Shown here in pieces: positions 10,701-22,786 of a DNA stretch of 64,000 nt (the first letter of the stretch is position 1; every line of letters begins with the position of its first letter). The notes below the pieces were generated by a model. It made no database searches and had not been told where the DNA came from. It was given only the letters and a program-made list of their open reading frames with translations. A program made the position numbers and the translations under genes. Source of the stretch: Vitellaria paradoxa (taxonomy: Eukaryota; Streptophyta; Magnoliopsida; Ericales; Sapotaceae); contig CM034237.1 of NCBI GenBank assembly GCA_019916065.1, positions 27,099,783 to 27,163,782 of the forward strand. The letters run 5' to 3'.

Positions 10701-13196
10701 TGATTTCTACAAATTTGTCTTGGGTAAATTAGGCCAATATCATACATCGGGTTTGGCCCAAACTTGAGTTATGATTCAGATACCTTTCATCAATAGAGAA
10801 TTTTTATTTGCATAATTAAAACTAGTTTATCCTAATCATGCAAATAAATTGAATTGAAAAATAAAATAAATTTTCTAGAAAGAAATCTATGTTAACTCAG
10901 GCTTTTCCTAGAAAGAGAAAATCTGGAGTTGGCCTCGCCTTGAAAGCTTGTGAGTGCGCTCAATATTGAATGAAAAAATGAGAAAGGGGGAGGTCCTATT
11001 TGTAAGATTTTTTTTTTTGGCATTGAATAAAAAGTCCCCCTAAGCTGTACAGGTAAATTTGTTTGCCTGAGATTATAGGCAAAAATTGCTGCCTAACTTT
11101 ATAGGTAAATAATCTTGCACAATTTTGCATAACAAAGAATTTTGCCTGGCTTCCCAGGCAAAAAAGCCTGTCCAACTTAACAAATGGAGAGGTTCACATA
11201 ACAATGCAGGTGGAAGTTTTCACTTGACTCGGCAAGAAAAACACCTTGCCAAAGGGGTGTGGCAAACCTCTTTGGTGGCTAGAAGGGTAAATCAGGCCAC
11301 TTGGCCTGCAGTACCTAGTTGAAGCCATGTTCAGCTAGATTCGAGTTCTACTTAGGTAGGTTCAGGTTATTTTAGGAAGTTCTAGACAATTTTTGGGAGC
11401 TCTGAAGACCTCTTAGGCACTTTGGAGAGAATTAAGCTAATTAGGTCAAAATTTGGTTCAATTTAGATTCTCTAGGATCGAGTTAGGTTCATTTGAAAAT
11501 TGCTTCTTTGAAATGGGTTGAAATGGAGGGGGTGCTAGCAAGTCTTTTGCCCTTGGAGGCACCATTAGATGACTCCTCCTTCCATTTTTGGGTATGAGGA
11601 ATCTAAAATGCCATCCGTATGACTCTAAACAATTTTATGAATTTACAAAATATTAAGGATTTTTCTAGTCTGAGCCATAGAGGGACCTCTTAAGGTTTGA
11701 TCTGTTCAAACTTGGCTATGACATTACCTCAGAGAATGTGTCCTTGACATTCTTGTGTAATTTGAGGATATTCTAACGTCCTTTGGATGCTTAAATTATG
11801 TCCAGTACATTGGTAGCTTCCTTCTCATCGGTAGGAGCCATTTTGAGTTGGCGGGGCCTAGATGACCTCTGTAGTGGTATTTTGGCTACTTTGAGCTATG
11901 TTCTATATCCTCTAGCATGCCTTGGGATGTTTTGTTTCTTTTTGTATGTTTATGGCTTGATCTAGGTATTCCGTTGATGCCATCCTTTTAGTATGTGGGT
12001 AGAGGCCGTTTTTGACTTCTGGACCAAATTGACCTTTGATTTTGAATTCTGACTATTTTGTTGATAAAGGGATCACCAATTGGTGTCTTGGATATGTCTA
12101 TGCATTCTAGTGGCATTCTGCCTTGATCTAAGTTTTTAGTTTGACTTCTTATTTTTTTCTAGGGGTATAATGTTAATTTACTAAATGTTTACTCTTTGTT
12201 GATTTCTAATTCTTCAACATATCTTATGATTAAGAGATTTTAATCAGTAGAGCACCATTCAAATAAAAATCTTTAAATATTATAGATTTTAAGAAAGGGG
12301 ACAAAATTAGGGTGTCTACAATGGCTCTCCCTTTTATCTTCCCTCTCCTAGTCTTGAGCTAGCTAGCTTAGGGTTTCCAATTCTCATGTACGTTTTCTCT
12401 ATTTTTTTCTTTTAAGTTCTAGCACTTTTTAGTTTAATTTCTTTTATATTGTTGTTAGTTAGGTTCTTTTTACTTGGTTCCAAAGAAATAACATGGGTGG
12501 ATGAGATGAATTTTTATGGTATTTCTTATTTTTGTTTTTATTTTCATTTTTAAATCCTAATTTGTATAGCTGGATTGTTGGATGTGTTTTAAAATTCATA
12601 AGGACCCACTTGGAAGAAGTTAAAATTATGCACTTAGAATGCTAGGCTCAAGTTTTTGCATCAATATTAATAATGTCTATGTAAAGATGTGAGTTACGCA
12701 CCCTACGTGTTTGATTCAATGGCTAAAGCAACTAGAAAGGACTTTTCTATAATTTTGAAACTAATTTAACTTTTCTTCAATATGGTTGTTTAATTCTAGT
12801 TGGATGATTTTAGATATCACCTTTAGGTAGTTAAGAGTTCAATGCAATAGCACCTTAAAATTTTCACTAGACTTGAATTTCACTATTTTGTACTTTGACA
12901 ATAAACTATTTAACCTATTGTTTTTAGTTACATTCAAGTTGAATTATTTGAAATGTTATGAGAATTTTATCTATAAACTACCATGGAAATTTATTTTGAA
13001 TCAAGCTTTATTTTAATTCATTTCTTTTAAATTTTAATTTTAGTTTAGTTCTAACCTTATCACTTTTTTAACCCAAAACTTCCATTCTTTGTGGAGTGAA
13101 TTTTTTTTACAAAATGATCTTCCAATCCCACCACTGTAGCCTTAAGCTCCATAGGGACACGACTTTGACTTCACCGAATACTTATGTTATGACAAT

Positions 13197-13542
13197 TAAC
13201 CAATGCACTTACAGTCAACAAGCAGTGAATGGGATGACTCGAGACATATGAGGATGTATATAGTATGACCTTTGGCATGCCAGTATAACATGAGTCACAC
13301 CTGATATCACATGCCATTATATGACCCATGACATGCCACCGTGGCATAGGTCTGACATCACTTGATATTAAACCATGATATATCATCATACTAGACTATG
13401 TTAGCGTGCTATATTATCATGCTATACCAGGTTGACATGACATATTATCATACTAGGACATCATACATCATGCTCTACGATCATTTTATGTCATGCTATG
13501 AATGTTAGGACATACTTTACATTATCACACGTTATATGATTG
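13197..13542. repeat. Second CATG-rich tract between two LTRs
   Basis: CATG- and ATATCATCATA-type motifs recur throughout (for example GACATGCCACCGTGGCATAGG near 13330). It lies between the right edge of the split LTR and the start of the next LTR at 13543. It may be the edge of another Tat-like LTR. No gene is seen. Confidence 0.45.
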
Positions 13543-15480
13543 ACCCTAAAATTTGTTTGGGTTCTACCTCACAAGTGTAAAAGGGTGGTCGTAGTCTTAC
13601 TCGGTGAGAATCGAGATCATTTCCACAGCGAAGGCTGTGTTAAAAGTCACTAGACTAGTTTTTTTAAATTAGTAGGTGATTCTAATCTAATCTAAACTAT
13701 GTTTGGATTATAGGAGTGTTTGATTATGGTTGAGTTGAGAATGGTGGAGTGAAGGAATTGTGATGCTAAATTAAGATGAAAATTTAAAAATAAAATAACT
13801 AAGATAATCTTGGTTTCAAACCAAATTTGGTAGGGGAATAGTAGTGTTTTACTCAATCACTTTTGTAACTCAATCCAGCAATCACACATACATTGCTAGG
13901 TCAAAAGATTTTGCCTTAAAAAATTAATTTATAGAACTCAAGGTAAGTAGAGGATTTTGAAATTGGTTTTGAACTCATCGAGACATTGAATCGAGCACCT
14001 AGTTTGCACAAGCGTCAACTCATAACCAGTCTTCGATTGTAATATGGGTGAGTTGATTTCTTAAGAAAACCTCAAGTTAGGGTTTTAGGAAAATAGGTTC
14101 CAAATCACTAGATCGTTGAATCAAACACTTGGTATGCACAAGTGGCCACTTGTAACCAAACTATGATTATGACATAGGCGATTTGATTTCGAATAAAAAC
14201 TAATTTATAGTTTTAGAAAATAATCCACAACTCAACGAAACATTGAACCAAATATCTGGTATGCACGAGTAGAAACTCGTAACCGAATTATGGTTGTAAC
14301 ATGGGTGACTTAGTTTTAAAATAACCCAAGCTTACCAAGAAATCCCAAATAATAATTAATGAACATTTTACATTGAAAACATTTTAGGTTTGAGACAACC
14401 ACACTACCACCACCACCTTCAATGGCTTGAAGCCAAGAAGTATTTACTTTACAAACATAACATAAACAAGAGTACCTAAGAATGCAAAGCAATGCATGAA
14501 GTGAATAAGTGCAACACAAAATGAACACACAAAAGTAACTTTAATAATAAACTTGAATGTAAAACTTACAAGTATTGAAGAACAATAATCCTAAAATGAA
14601 GAACTTGAAAGCTTTTAATCCAAACCCTAATCCAACGTAGTCTAAAATAAAGTAGAAAGGAAAGGAAAGAAAAATTTTGTAAAAACTCCTATTTGTTAGA
14701 ATTTTACAAGCCTATTTATATGCTAAGACATTTTAAGGGTAAAAAGATCATTTTACATATAAAAAGAAGATCAAAAGATCAGCTGGGAGGGTGTCACGTG
14801 CGCCCATGGTAAAGGGTCGTTCGCCCGGCATAGTTGGCACAAGTGTTTTATGAAATGACCCATCAAAACACCCATAATGGGCTCTCGGTGGCCGCACAGC
14901 TGAGAAACAAGAGGGGTGCATGCAAGAAGGGCACACGCGAGGAGGGCACATGCAAAGAGGGGCGCACCCTATGAGTAGTGCTGCTTCAAATAGCTTTCTG
15001 TTCCCAATTCTAATGCAAGTTTGACCTTGAAGACAATCAAATTAGACTTTGAAGAAAACAAAAAAGTTATAATCCTTCAAGTCTTCTTTCCAACCTAAAA
15101 AGAATCGCATCAATTGGAGTTGTGAGCAAGAAGTTATTGTTAGAAAACTGGCATGGTGTTGAGCTAAAACTTCAATTGAACACTACTTCGACCATTTTGA
15201 ACTTCAGACTATTTCATGCTCCTCAGCAGCTATGATAATTGGTCTTATACCTTGGGATGACTCTTGGGAAGTTTAGGAAGTATTGGGAGTCCTTAGACAT
15301 GTCAGTATTTGTGTCTTGAAGCTATTTTTTGCATGCACGCCAAGTATTTGGCGAAATGCCCCAAAGGACACCTAAGCTTATTCTTGCACTTCCTTCCTCT
15401 GACTTGCCTTGGCTCCTCCTAACATGCACCCTTGGTTTCATTTAGGCCTAAAACACCAAGTATATCACCTGAAACACACA
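13543..15480 (-). repeat. LTR of a Ty3/gypsy element in minus orientation (right edge approximate)
   Basis: On the minus strand the sequence would end ...GGGTCA at 13543. A primer-proximal block (CTCACAAGTGTAAAAGGGTG on the plus strand) is laid out like the Athila LTR at 3962 (CTCAAGTGCAAGGGTG). A TATA box (minus-strand TATAAATAGG) lies at about 14712-14721, with about 760 bp of upstream sequence to 15480. A GC-rich stretch with GGGCACACGCGAGGAGGGCA is at about 14770-14960. The 5' edge near 15480 is estimated. Confidence 0.5.
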
Positions 15481-15708
15481 AACATCAAGAATGCATGGAA
15501 ATGAGATAATTAAGTTAATGCCTCACCAATAACAAGCATAAATGCATAATTAGCATGCTCAATAGATATAGAATTGTGCAAAAAGGCATACTAATCATTA
15601 TACCATCCCATGTAACATGTATTAACATGCTCCAACATTATTTGATATGCTAGGAGTATTATTATACATGCAAGCACAAACCCATTTGAGTAGACACAAC
15701 CTTAGAAG
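15481..15708. other. Unassigned repeat-like sequence left of the hAT insertion
   Basis: AT-rich with CATG-type motifs. It resumes after the hAT-like element at 18400-18794, so both belong to one pre-existing sequence, probably part of a Tat-like LTR. No gene is seen. Confidence 0.4.
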
Positions 15709-17139
15709 ATGGTTTTAAGAAGCGGCATTATGTAACGGTAACGGTTGCTACGCAACGAAATCGGCCCCTACCAAGCTAGTTAAGGCCATGTTACATGGAG
15801 TTGAGCGGCCTCGCACTGTAACAGCACATTACAGCGGTGTAACACCCACTACGGCAGTGTGACGCCAGTGTAACAGCTCAGTTAAACAAAAAAATAACAA
15901 CAGAAGAATAGACCAAAAACTGAAAAGAAAAATCAAGAAAAACTAAAAAGTAAAAGCTTTATTCAACATATATTCAAAAAAACCAACAAAGCACTCATTC
16001 AAAATCTGAAACTAAAGAAGTACCTCGGGCTTCTGCTAAATAAAAAAATTGTGAAAAGGAGCAAAAAACGTCTAGTTCCAGATCAAAGCAAAAAACTTCA
16101 CCTATTCATCTTCTTCTGGCTCCTATCTCAGTTTTCATCTTCTTTCGACTCTGATTTTAGCCTTTTAGGTACCGAAGGATTTAGATCTTGATATCTTTTT
16201 TTCTTTCTTAGATTTTTTTTTCCTCTCTTCTTCAGATCCATAAATTATTGTTACAAAACTTGTGACTTTGAAACAAATTTTCAGAGGGAAAAATTGAAGT
16301 GGGTTGTTGAACTAATGAAACTTTGAAACTTGAAAGTTAATAGGGTCCGTGGACAAAGCGTTTGGAAAAAGGAAGAATTGATTGATAGGGCAATAGGCTC
16401 CTTGGGTGGCGAGCTTCTTGGGTGGCATATTGTATTAGTGTATTTGGTAAGTTATAATATATAAACATAATTATAATATATTAACACTTGGGGGACGGAT
16501 TGTTGGTATTGATAAGTAATAAATAATAAAAAAAATCAAATATTAGTATAAAAGTGATACTTACCAAAATTTGATTAAAAAATTTTTAAAAATTAATAAA
16601 AATTAAAATTTTTTAATATTTTTTAGAAATTTAAACACTACTTAAATTATATTTAATTATAGTCAAATATTTTAATACAATTTATATTAAAATATTATAT
16701 AATTTATATTATTTATGTTAAAAGTTACTAATTAAGCATCATTATTATTCCATAACATATGAACAAAAATGTTAATTGTACTAAAAATCATATTAAATTA
16801 AATTATAATAAATTTAGGTTAATAAATATAGTATATAATTTATATTAACAATATTAAATAATATTAATTAAGCACTTGAAATTAAAAATTATAAATTAAG
16901 CACAATTGTTATACTATAACATAATAATAAAAATGCTAAATTAGAGTTTATACCACAACATATTAACAATAATATTAGTTATACTAAAAGTTATATTAAA
17001 TTTGAGTCATAATAAATTTAATTTAATATAATTTATATATTATATTATTTAAGTTATTTTAGTTATATTAAACATTATTAACATATTAACAAAAATATTA
17101 ATTAAGCGTAATTGTAATATTGTTAATATATTATATAAT

Positions 17140-17870
17140 TTAGAAGAGAGAGAAGATTGTTTATTAGACATTGATGAAAATTTTCAATTAAGAATACATC
17201 ACCATATTGATAGTAGTGATGTTGACCCCCCGTCACATGATGTTCATGATGCAAGCTCTAGTTTAGGTCCTAGTGATGAAGTCAGTGGCTTGAGCCCTCC
17301 TAGTGGTGATAGTGGTGGTAATGTTGTTGGTGATTAAGAGATCCCAGGACATTATAAAGGAGAAATAGGACTTGGTGGTTTTAGGGATGATGAAGAAATA
17401 GGGGAACCTATACCAATGCCTCCACAACATTTATTTCATACAGATGAGTCTCAGGAAATGAGAGAATGATGAAGGTGAAATAGGGGTTACAACAACACGA
17501 GTCAGAGGGTTTTTCTAATGACATTTGTTTTTTTTTAAGTTTTAGAAGAGTTTCACTTAGTGAGTTTTCACAAGATAGTGGCGATGAGTCAACATATAAT
17601 TCACTACATCCATATATTACTTTTGACTTTTATGGTTATCCTCTTTAATATCCCCCTTAATACCCTCAATATCCTCTTCAATATCCTCAATATCCTCCCC
17701 AACACCCTCCTTAATATACCACTCAATACCATCTTCAATATCTCCATCCTCTTGGTGAGTATCAATTTTATAATGACACCACCACGTCTGATAGCACGGG
17801 ATGAGATGATGATTCTCAAAAAGTAATTGAGCCTGCACAACATTTATTTTGGTGGTATTTATATAGTACA
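17140..17870 (+). pseudogene. C-terminal coding remnant of the hAT-like transposon, with Tyr-Pro-Gln repeats
   Basis: A plus-strand reading with many stops runs through an acidic/Ser-rich part (about 17155-17330), then LHPYITFDFYGYP. A run of Y-P-Q/Y-P-P units follows at about 17634-17715, where several Gln codons have become TAA. After it come EYQFYNDTTT and acidic residues. It lies inside the hAT-like element where a transposase C-terminus would be. No catalytic hAT motif can be seen, so assignment rests on position. Confidence 0.5.
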
Positions 17871-18092
17871 CCATTGTTTATTCTAATTTATGTAAGTCTT
17901 ACTATTTTAACTTTATTTTTTGTTTAATTTTTATAAGAGTAGGCTATGGCTATTGTTTTGTTTTTATGACTATTTATGTATCAACCAATGAGTTGTCTTC
18001 TAAATTGATATATTATTTTAATTTAGTAATTAAACATTTATTATTGAATTAATTATTATATATGTATTAACAATTTAATATATATATACACA

Positions 18093-18115
18093 GTGTGTGT
18101 GTGTGTGTGTGTGTG
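18093..18115. repeat. (GT)n microsatellite
   Basis: Uninterrupted GT dinucleotides, about 11 units, within the hAT-like element. A shorter (GT)n lies near 9128-9141. Confidence 0.9.
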
Positions 18116-18399
18116 AACTTATTTTCATGTAAGAGGTGTCTAAAAAAATAATATTTATATATACATGACATTACTGATTAATATAAAATCTTTAAAAAAA
18201 TTAATAATCTAGATATATGCATTTTAATTGTTAAACTATCAAAAACTACCTAATTTGGGTGAATTGTGAATATCAAAAAAAAATTCACGCTTCTGATTTC
18301 TATTTCTATTACACGATACATGTTACATTTTGCATCCGCGTCACTGCAGCCATTACTATTATGACACCCGTTACTGCTTTTTAAAACCATGCCTAGAAG

Positions 18400-18794
18400 T
18401 CAAATGCTCACTAATCCAGAACATTCATCCAAACGGGTTATAATACTCTAAAGACTAAGAATGACTTAAGATTGGCTAAACCAGTTATTTCTTAGTCATG
18501 ACTCACGTAAATATATTTGTCATGCATCATGTAACTATCATACATGGTTGAATGAATGCTATAACATGAATAGTCAAACATTTAACACCCATGACATATC
18601 TCAGCATAAATATTGTGTCACTCATACATCATTTAGCCACCAAGCTCACATCACACAAACCAGACACTTACGACCAGGAGATAGGATCTCTCACACCTGT
18701 CAGAGCTACGCTCTCCCATAGTTAAGTGTAAGGTGTTGACTTTGATTGAATGGCGACTTGAGTTCATGTTAGAGTTCATGGGGGTTCTACAATG
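18400..18794. other. Continuation of the sequence split by the hAT and copia insertions
   Basis: AT-rich repeat-like DNA. It contains a TGGCGACTTGAGTTC string near 18750, comparable with the GGCGACTCC block of the large LTR at 8447. It ends at the copia target duplication CAATG (18790-18794) and should resume at 26625. No gene is seen. Confidence 0.4.
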
Positions 18795-18965
18795 TGCCAA
18801 ATATTGAGATTAACTAAACGTAATACCACACACCCAACTGGGTACTTGTGTGTATAGTTATACATGTACACAAAGTAACTATTCAGATACACAAGTGACT
18901 ATTCACATTTCCTAAAGACTAGATACATTGCTAGATACATTTCTTACCATTAATGCACATTAACA
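18795..18965 (-). repeat. Copia 3' LTR (171 bp)
   Basis: Plus-strand TGCCAAATATTGAG to GCACATTAACA. It matches 26436-26624 along its length. The minus-strand polypurine tract AGCTTGAAGAGAAA is at 18966-18979. It is shorter than the right LTR because the latter has an internal 17-18 bp duplication. Confidence 0.85.
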
Positions 18966-18979
18966 TTTCTCTTCAAGCT

Positions 18980-20560
18980 GGAGCACATATATCATATATT
19001 CCAAGGTTGTTACAAATGTATCTTGCCCTAGCTTCCCCTAGAGCTTTAGTAAACAAATCAGCCAATTGATCTTTAGACTTTACATAACCAGTCTTAATGA
19101 CATTTTGTGGAATCTTTTTTCTGATGAAGTGACAATTAACTTCAATATGTTTGGTTCACTCATGAAACACTGGATTAGAGGCTATATGGATAGTAATCTA
19201 ATTATCAAAAATAGTTCCATAGGCTGTGATCCAGAGACTCCCAATTTCTTTAACATATGACACATCAAATCAATTTATAAGATGTATGGGCTATGGCCCT
19301 ATATTCTGACTCTGCACTTGATTTTACCACCACTATTTGCTTTTTACTTTTCTATACTAGATTTCCACAAAGATATAATATCTAATAGTGGACTGTCTAT
19401 CTGCTGGGGAACCAACCTAATCGGCATCTATATATCCTTGAATAAGAGTATGGCCATTATCTTGATACAATAAACCATGTCTTGGTACACATTTTAGGTA
19501 CCTCAAAATACGAATGTCCACATCTCAGTGACTGGAGCGAGGTGCAGTAAGGAATGGACTGACTACATTTATAGCAAATGAGATATCTGGTCATGTGATT
19601 GTCAAATAATTAAGCTTCCCAACTAATCTATGATATCGACTAGGATTGTCCAATAATTCTCCCTTATCTGTAAGAAGTTTTGTACTTGGGTCCATTGGAG
19701 TGTCAATTGATTTTGCTTCCAACATACCGCTTTCAACTAGCAAGTCAAAAACATAGTTCCTTTGTGAAAAAGCAATGCCTTTTATGTGATCTTGCAATTT
19801 CAATGCCCAGAAAATATCTCAATGGACCCAAGTCTTTGGTATTGAATCTACTTTGAGGAAACATCTTTAGATCGTGAATACCTAGGATATCATCTCTTGT
19901 GATCACAATATCTTCCACATAAACCAGCAATCATATCTTTCCATGAAAGGAATGACAATAAAATACGAAATGAACAACACCACAACGTGTTAATCCAAAA
20001 TCCATCACAACATCACTGAATCTTCCAAACCATGCTCGAGAAGATTGTTTTAGGCCATATAGCAATTTCTTTAATTTGCAAACTAACCCAGACTTCCTGA
20101 GTAACAAACCCTTAAGGTTACTTCATATACACCTCCCCAGCAAGATAACCATGAAGGATCACATTTTTAACATCCAGTTGGTGAAGAGACCAGTGAAAAA
20201 TAGTAGCAAGAGAAATAAGGAGGTGAATAGATGCTATCTCTACCACAGGAGAGAAGGTTTTTGAAAAATCAAGGCCATAGATTTGATTGTACCCTTTTGT
20301 AACTAGTCATGCTTTCAACTGACCAACAGAGCCATTAGGTGAACTTTGACATTATACACCTATCGATAGCCAACAATGGACTTTCTAGGAGGGAGAGTGA
20401 CCAACTTTTCAGTATCATTGGCTCGTAGAGCAGACATTTCCTCTTCTAGGCTATCACACCATCCAAAATGAGATAGTGCTTCAGACACAGAGTTAAGAAT
20501 AGAAACATAGGACAATGAAGTAATAAAAGCATGATACGAGAGAGACAAGGCTATATAAGA
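18980..20560 (-). pseudogene. Copia reverse transcriptase and RNase H pseudogene
   Basis: The minus-strand RT N-terminus is at 20548-20360 (VSEALSHFGWCDSLEEEMSA and PRKSIVGYR). A diverged middle follows. The catalytic box region is at 19930-19745 (LVYVEDIVITRDD, where the YVDD box reads YVED), and DLGPLRYFLGIEIA is downstream. At 19803-19591 is QRNYVFDLLVESGML with DTPMDPSTKLL and RYHRLVGKLNYL. RNase H traces continue to about 19250, with SKKQ and SSAE-like strings. Stops and frameshifts are present throughout. The altered YVDD box alone would inactivate it. Confidence 0.85.
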
Positions 20561-21760
20561 AACAAAATTAGAAATAAGATGAGAGGTGCAAGTGCGTCTA
20601 CCTTTTCGAAGGGCAATACGAAGGTCAAGATCACTAAGGGTTGGCTCAGATTAAGATCCAAATATGGAGTAGGAAAAGATAGAGTGCCTAAAGCATCAGG
20701 GGAAGACTCTGTAGCTACTTACCGTCTGGTGTAAACCTGTAAATTAGGACGTGAAAAATGAAAAGGGAAAATTGCAAGTAAAAGAAAACTCTTATTCAAA
20801 TTAGATAAAGATGAAGTATCAGAAAATAAAAAAAAAAAAAGAGTATTCTTAAAGAATGAGACATCAGCACTCACAAAATATTGATGAAGAGACAGACTGT
20901 AACATCTATATCCTTTTTGCAATCAAGAATATCCCAAAAAGATACACTTAATAGCACGATAATCAATCTTATTAGTGCCACTGTCAAGTTGATAAACAAA
21001 AATAGCACATCTTAAGGTACGTGGGGGAAGAGAAAACAGTGGTGTTGTATGAAATATGACAAAATATTGGGAACGACCCTATAGAATAAATGATGGCATT
21101 TTATTAATTAAATAACATATAGCGAGAATAGCATCCCCCCCCCCCAAAATCCTTTGGAATCTTCATGTGAAACATAAGACGATGGCCTGTTTCAATAAGA
21201 TGCAAGTTCTTTTATTGTGTAACTCCATTTTGTTGTGGAGTACGAGAACAAAAGGACTAATAAAGTATGCCACATGAGGTTATAAAGTCAGTGAAAGGCT
21301 TTTAAAAATATTCTTTGGCATTGTCATTGTGAATAACATTGATGGAAACATCAAATTGAGTTTTAATTTCAACACAAAAAGGTTGAAAAGAGACAATAAC
21401 TCATAACGATCTTTCATTAGATAAACCCATATAAGTCTAGAAAAATCATCAATAAATGTGACAAAATACTTAAACCCCAATTTTGAAATGACACAACTCG
21501 GTCCCCATACATCAAAATGAACCAAATAAAAAAGACTTGAAGTCTGATTATTGACTCTAGGACTAACGGAAGTACGATGATACTTTCCTAACTGATAAGA
21601 CTCACAATCTAAAGACTGAAGTTGACTCAAATTAGGAACCATATATTTCAACTTATCAAAAGACGGACAACTAAGACAACAGTGAACTTTAATGGAAGAA
21701 GTGACAGTAGAAAGGTGGTAGATAGTATTGCAGATGAATCAGCCAGATAATAGAGTCCAT
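20561..21760 (-). pseudogene. Copia integrase pseudogene and linker to RT
   Basis: The minus-strand block at 21651-21280 contains DCESYQLGKYHR, part of the zinc-binding pre-integrase module. HFDVWGPS and FVTFIDDFSRLIWVYLMKDR follow; these hold the first catalytic Asp and the following core. Later integrase sequence (21270-20750) is frameshifted, and a run of 12-13 C at about 21134-21146 suggests slippage. Integrase would insert the cDNA; here it is non-functional. Confidence 0.82.
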
Positions 21761-22786
21761 GAGATTCATGCCCTTTTTCAATCTCCTTCCTTATCTTCAA
21801 ATCCTAAATAATCACAGATCGGGAAAGAAAGTCATTAAACAATTTAGTTGTCTAGTGAGTTTACTAATAGATAGGAGATTGAAAGATAGGGACAGAACAT
21901 ATAAAATTGAGGATAAAAGTAAAGATATACAAATTTTACCGATACCTTTAACTAGATGAGATGAACCATTAACTATAGTAACACAAGAGATGGAAGAACA
22001 TTGAATATGAGAAACTAATGAAATAGCCAGACAAATGATCTGAAGTACCAAAATCAATGACCCAAGACGTATAGAGGAGGTAGACACATAAGTAGTAACA
22101 TTACCTCGATGAGCCAATGAGGCTGTGGGAAGAGATGCTTGGTGAGCTGTTTGTACTGAGAAGTTTGGCATACTCTTCTCCTAAAGCTGTCATATTTGGT
22201 GGTTCACTTGTATTAGACTTATCTATTGAAATAGAAGCATTAGAAGAGGCTACATGAACCATATGGGCTGGCTTTCCATGAAGATCCTAACAAGTTTCCC
22301 TAACATAGCCAACATGGCCATAATTAGAACATTTAGGTCTTGTACCACGACCTCTGCAACCATGACCACAATCTCCAAGAGTCCCTCGATCACTAGTTTG
22401 AGACAAGGCCTAGTAGCTAGAATTTTAACTTTCTGAAGTTATCTAACTAACTAAGGCAGACTATGTAGCATCAATAATGGTAGATTGATCCCTAGAAGTT
22501 GCCCTCATAACTTGAGAGTATGTTTCAACAAATGAGGGAAGAGAAGTCCTATTGAATATTTGGGCTTTAACAGGTTCAAACTCAAAATATAATCTAGCAA
22601 GGAAACAGAGTACAACCATATGTTCCTTTTGCTCTACATCACATAAATGTCTATTAAAAATGGCTACAGAGAATTTAATTCCTTATGAACACATTTCAAG
22701 AAGGAAAAGTATTCAGTAACTTGTCTACTGGATTGTTGAAGTTAAAAGAACTCTAGTGACAAATCATAATTATGAGTGAGATCACT
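21761..22786 (-). pseudogene. Copia gag (C-terminal part) and protease pseudogene
   Basis: Reading left from 22786, gag residues (SSRQVTEYFSFLKC, then DQSTIIDAT) lead to a zinc-knuckle remnant. It reads KCSNYGHVGYVRETC near 22340-22295, and its second Cys is Tyr. The protease follows: WVIDFGTSDHLSG at about 22070-22020 corresponds to the copia W-I-I-D-S-G-A motif. Then the 22171-21812 reading includes VTIVNGSSHLVKGIG, LSFNLLSISKLT and LNCLMTFFPD. A frameshift lies between the active-site motif and the preceding reading. Confidence 0.8.

Larger units (their letters stand above)
8447..12320. mobile_element. Large solo LTR (3.87 kb), Tat/Ogre-like, with 5-bp target duplication
   Basis: Ends are TGTCACATCC (8447) and GGTGTCTACA (12320), so TG...CA. 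Flanks are ATGAC (8442-8446) and ATGGC (12321-12325), a target duplication with one mismatch. No coding region or primer site lies inside, as expected for a solo LTR. The reverse complement starts TGTAGACACCC and ends with a GGTGGCGACTCC string near 8590. Both resemble large Tat-type LTRs, so minus orientation is favoured but not proven. The interior holds tandem and palindromic repeats listed separately. Confidence 0.7.
7819..13196 (+). repeat. LTR-like sequence split by the 8447-12320 insertion
   Basis: The two halves, 7819-8446 and 12321-about 13196, join cleanly across the inserted LTR. The first half has a TATAGGAAGTAAA string that resembles the mid-LTR splice-acceptor-like block seen in the Athila-family LTRs. 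The second half ends with a GACTTTGACTTCACCGA string, comparable with the GACCTCGGACTCACCGAG block near the 3' end of the LTR at 58165-60017. Total length without the insert would be about 1.5 kb. Outer edges are approximate and no primer site follows, so a solo LTR is likely. Confidence 0.4.
15709..18391 (+). mobile_element. hAT-like DNA transposon, decayed (2.68 kb)
   Basis: The ends are imperfect inverted repeats: left ATGGTTTTAAGAAGCGGCA, right (reverse complement) CATGGTTTTAAAAAGCAGTA. Both ends carry subterminal TAACGG or GTAACGG-like motifs (15733-15880 and 18305-18380). Flanks CTTAGAAG (15701-15708) and CCTAGAAG (18392-18399) form an 8-bp target duplication with one mismatch, the hAT size. 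An AT-rich centre (16440-17140) separates the left end from a transposase-like coding remnant. Confidence 0.72.

Noticed and set aside
10379..10747. 122-codon open frame on the minus strand
   Set aside because: It is produced by the periodic CATG-rich repeat; no domain, no conserved copy.
19745..21651. Possible functional copia polyprotein
   Set aside because: Many stops, frameshifts, an altered YVDD box and an interrupted gag exclude it.
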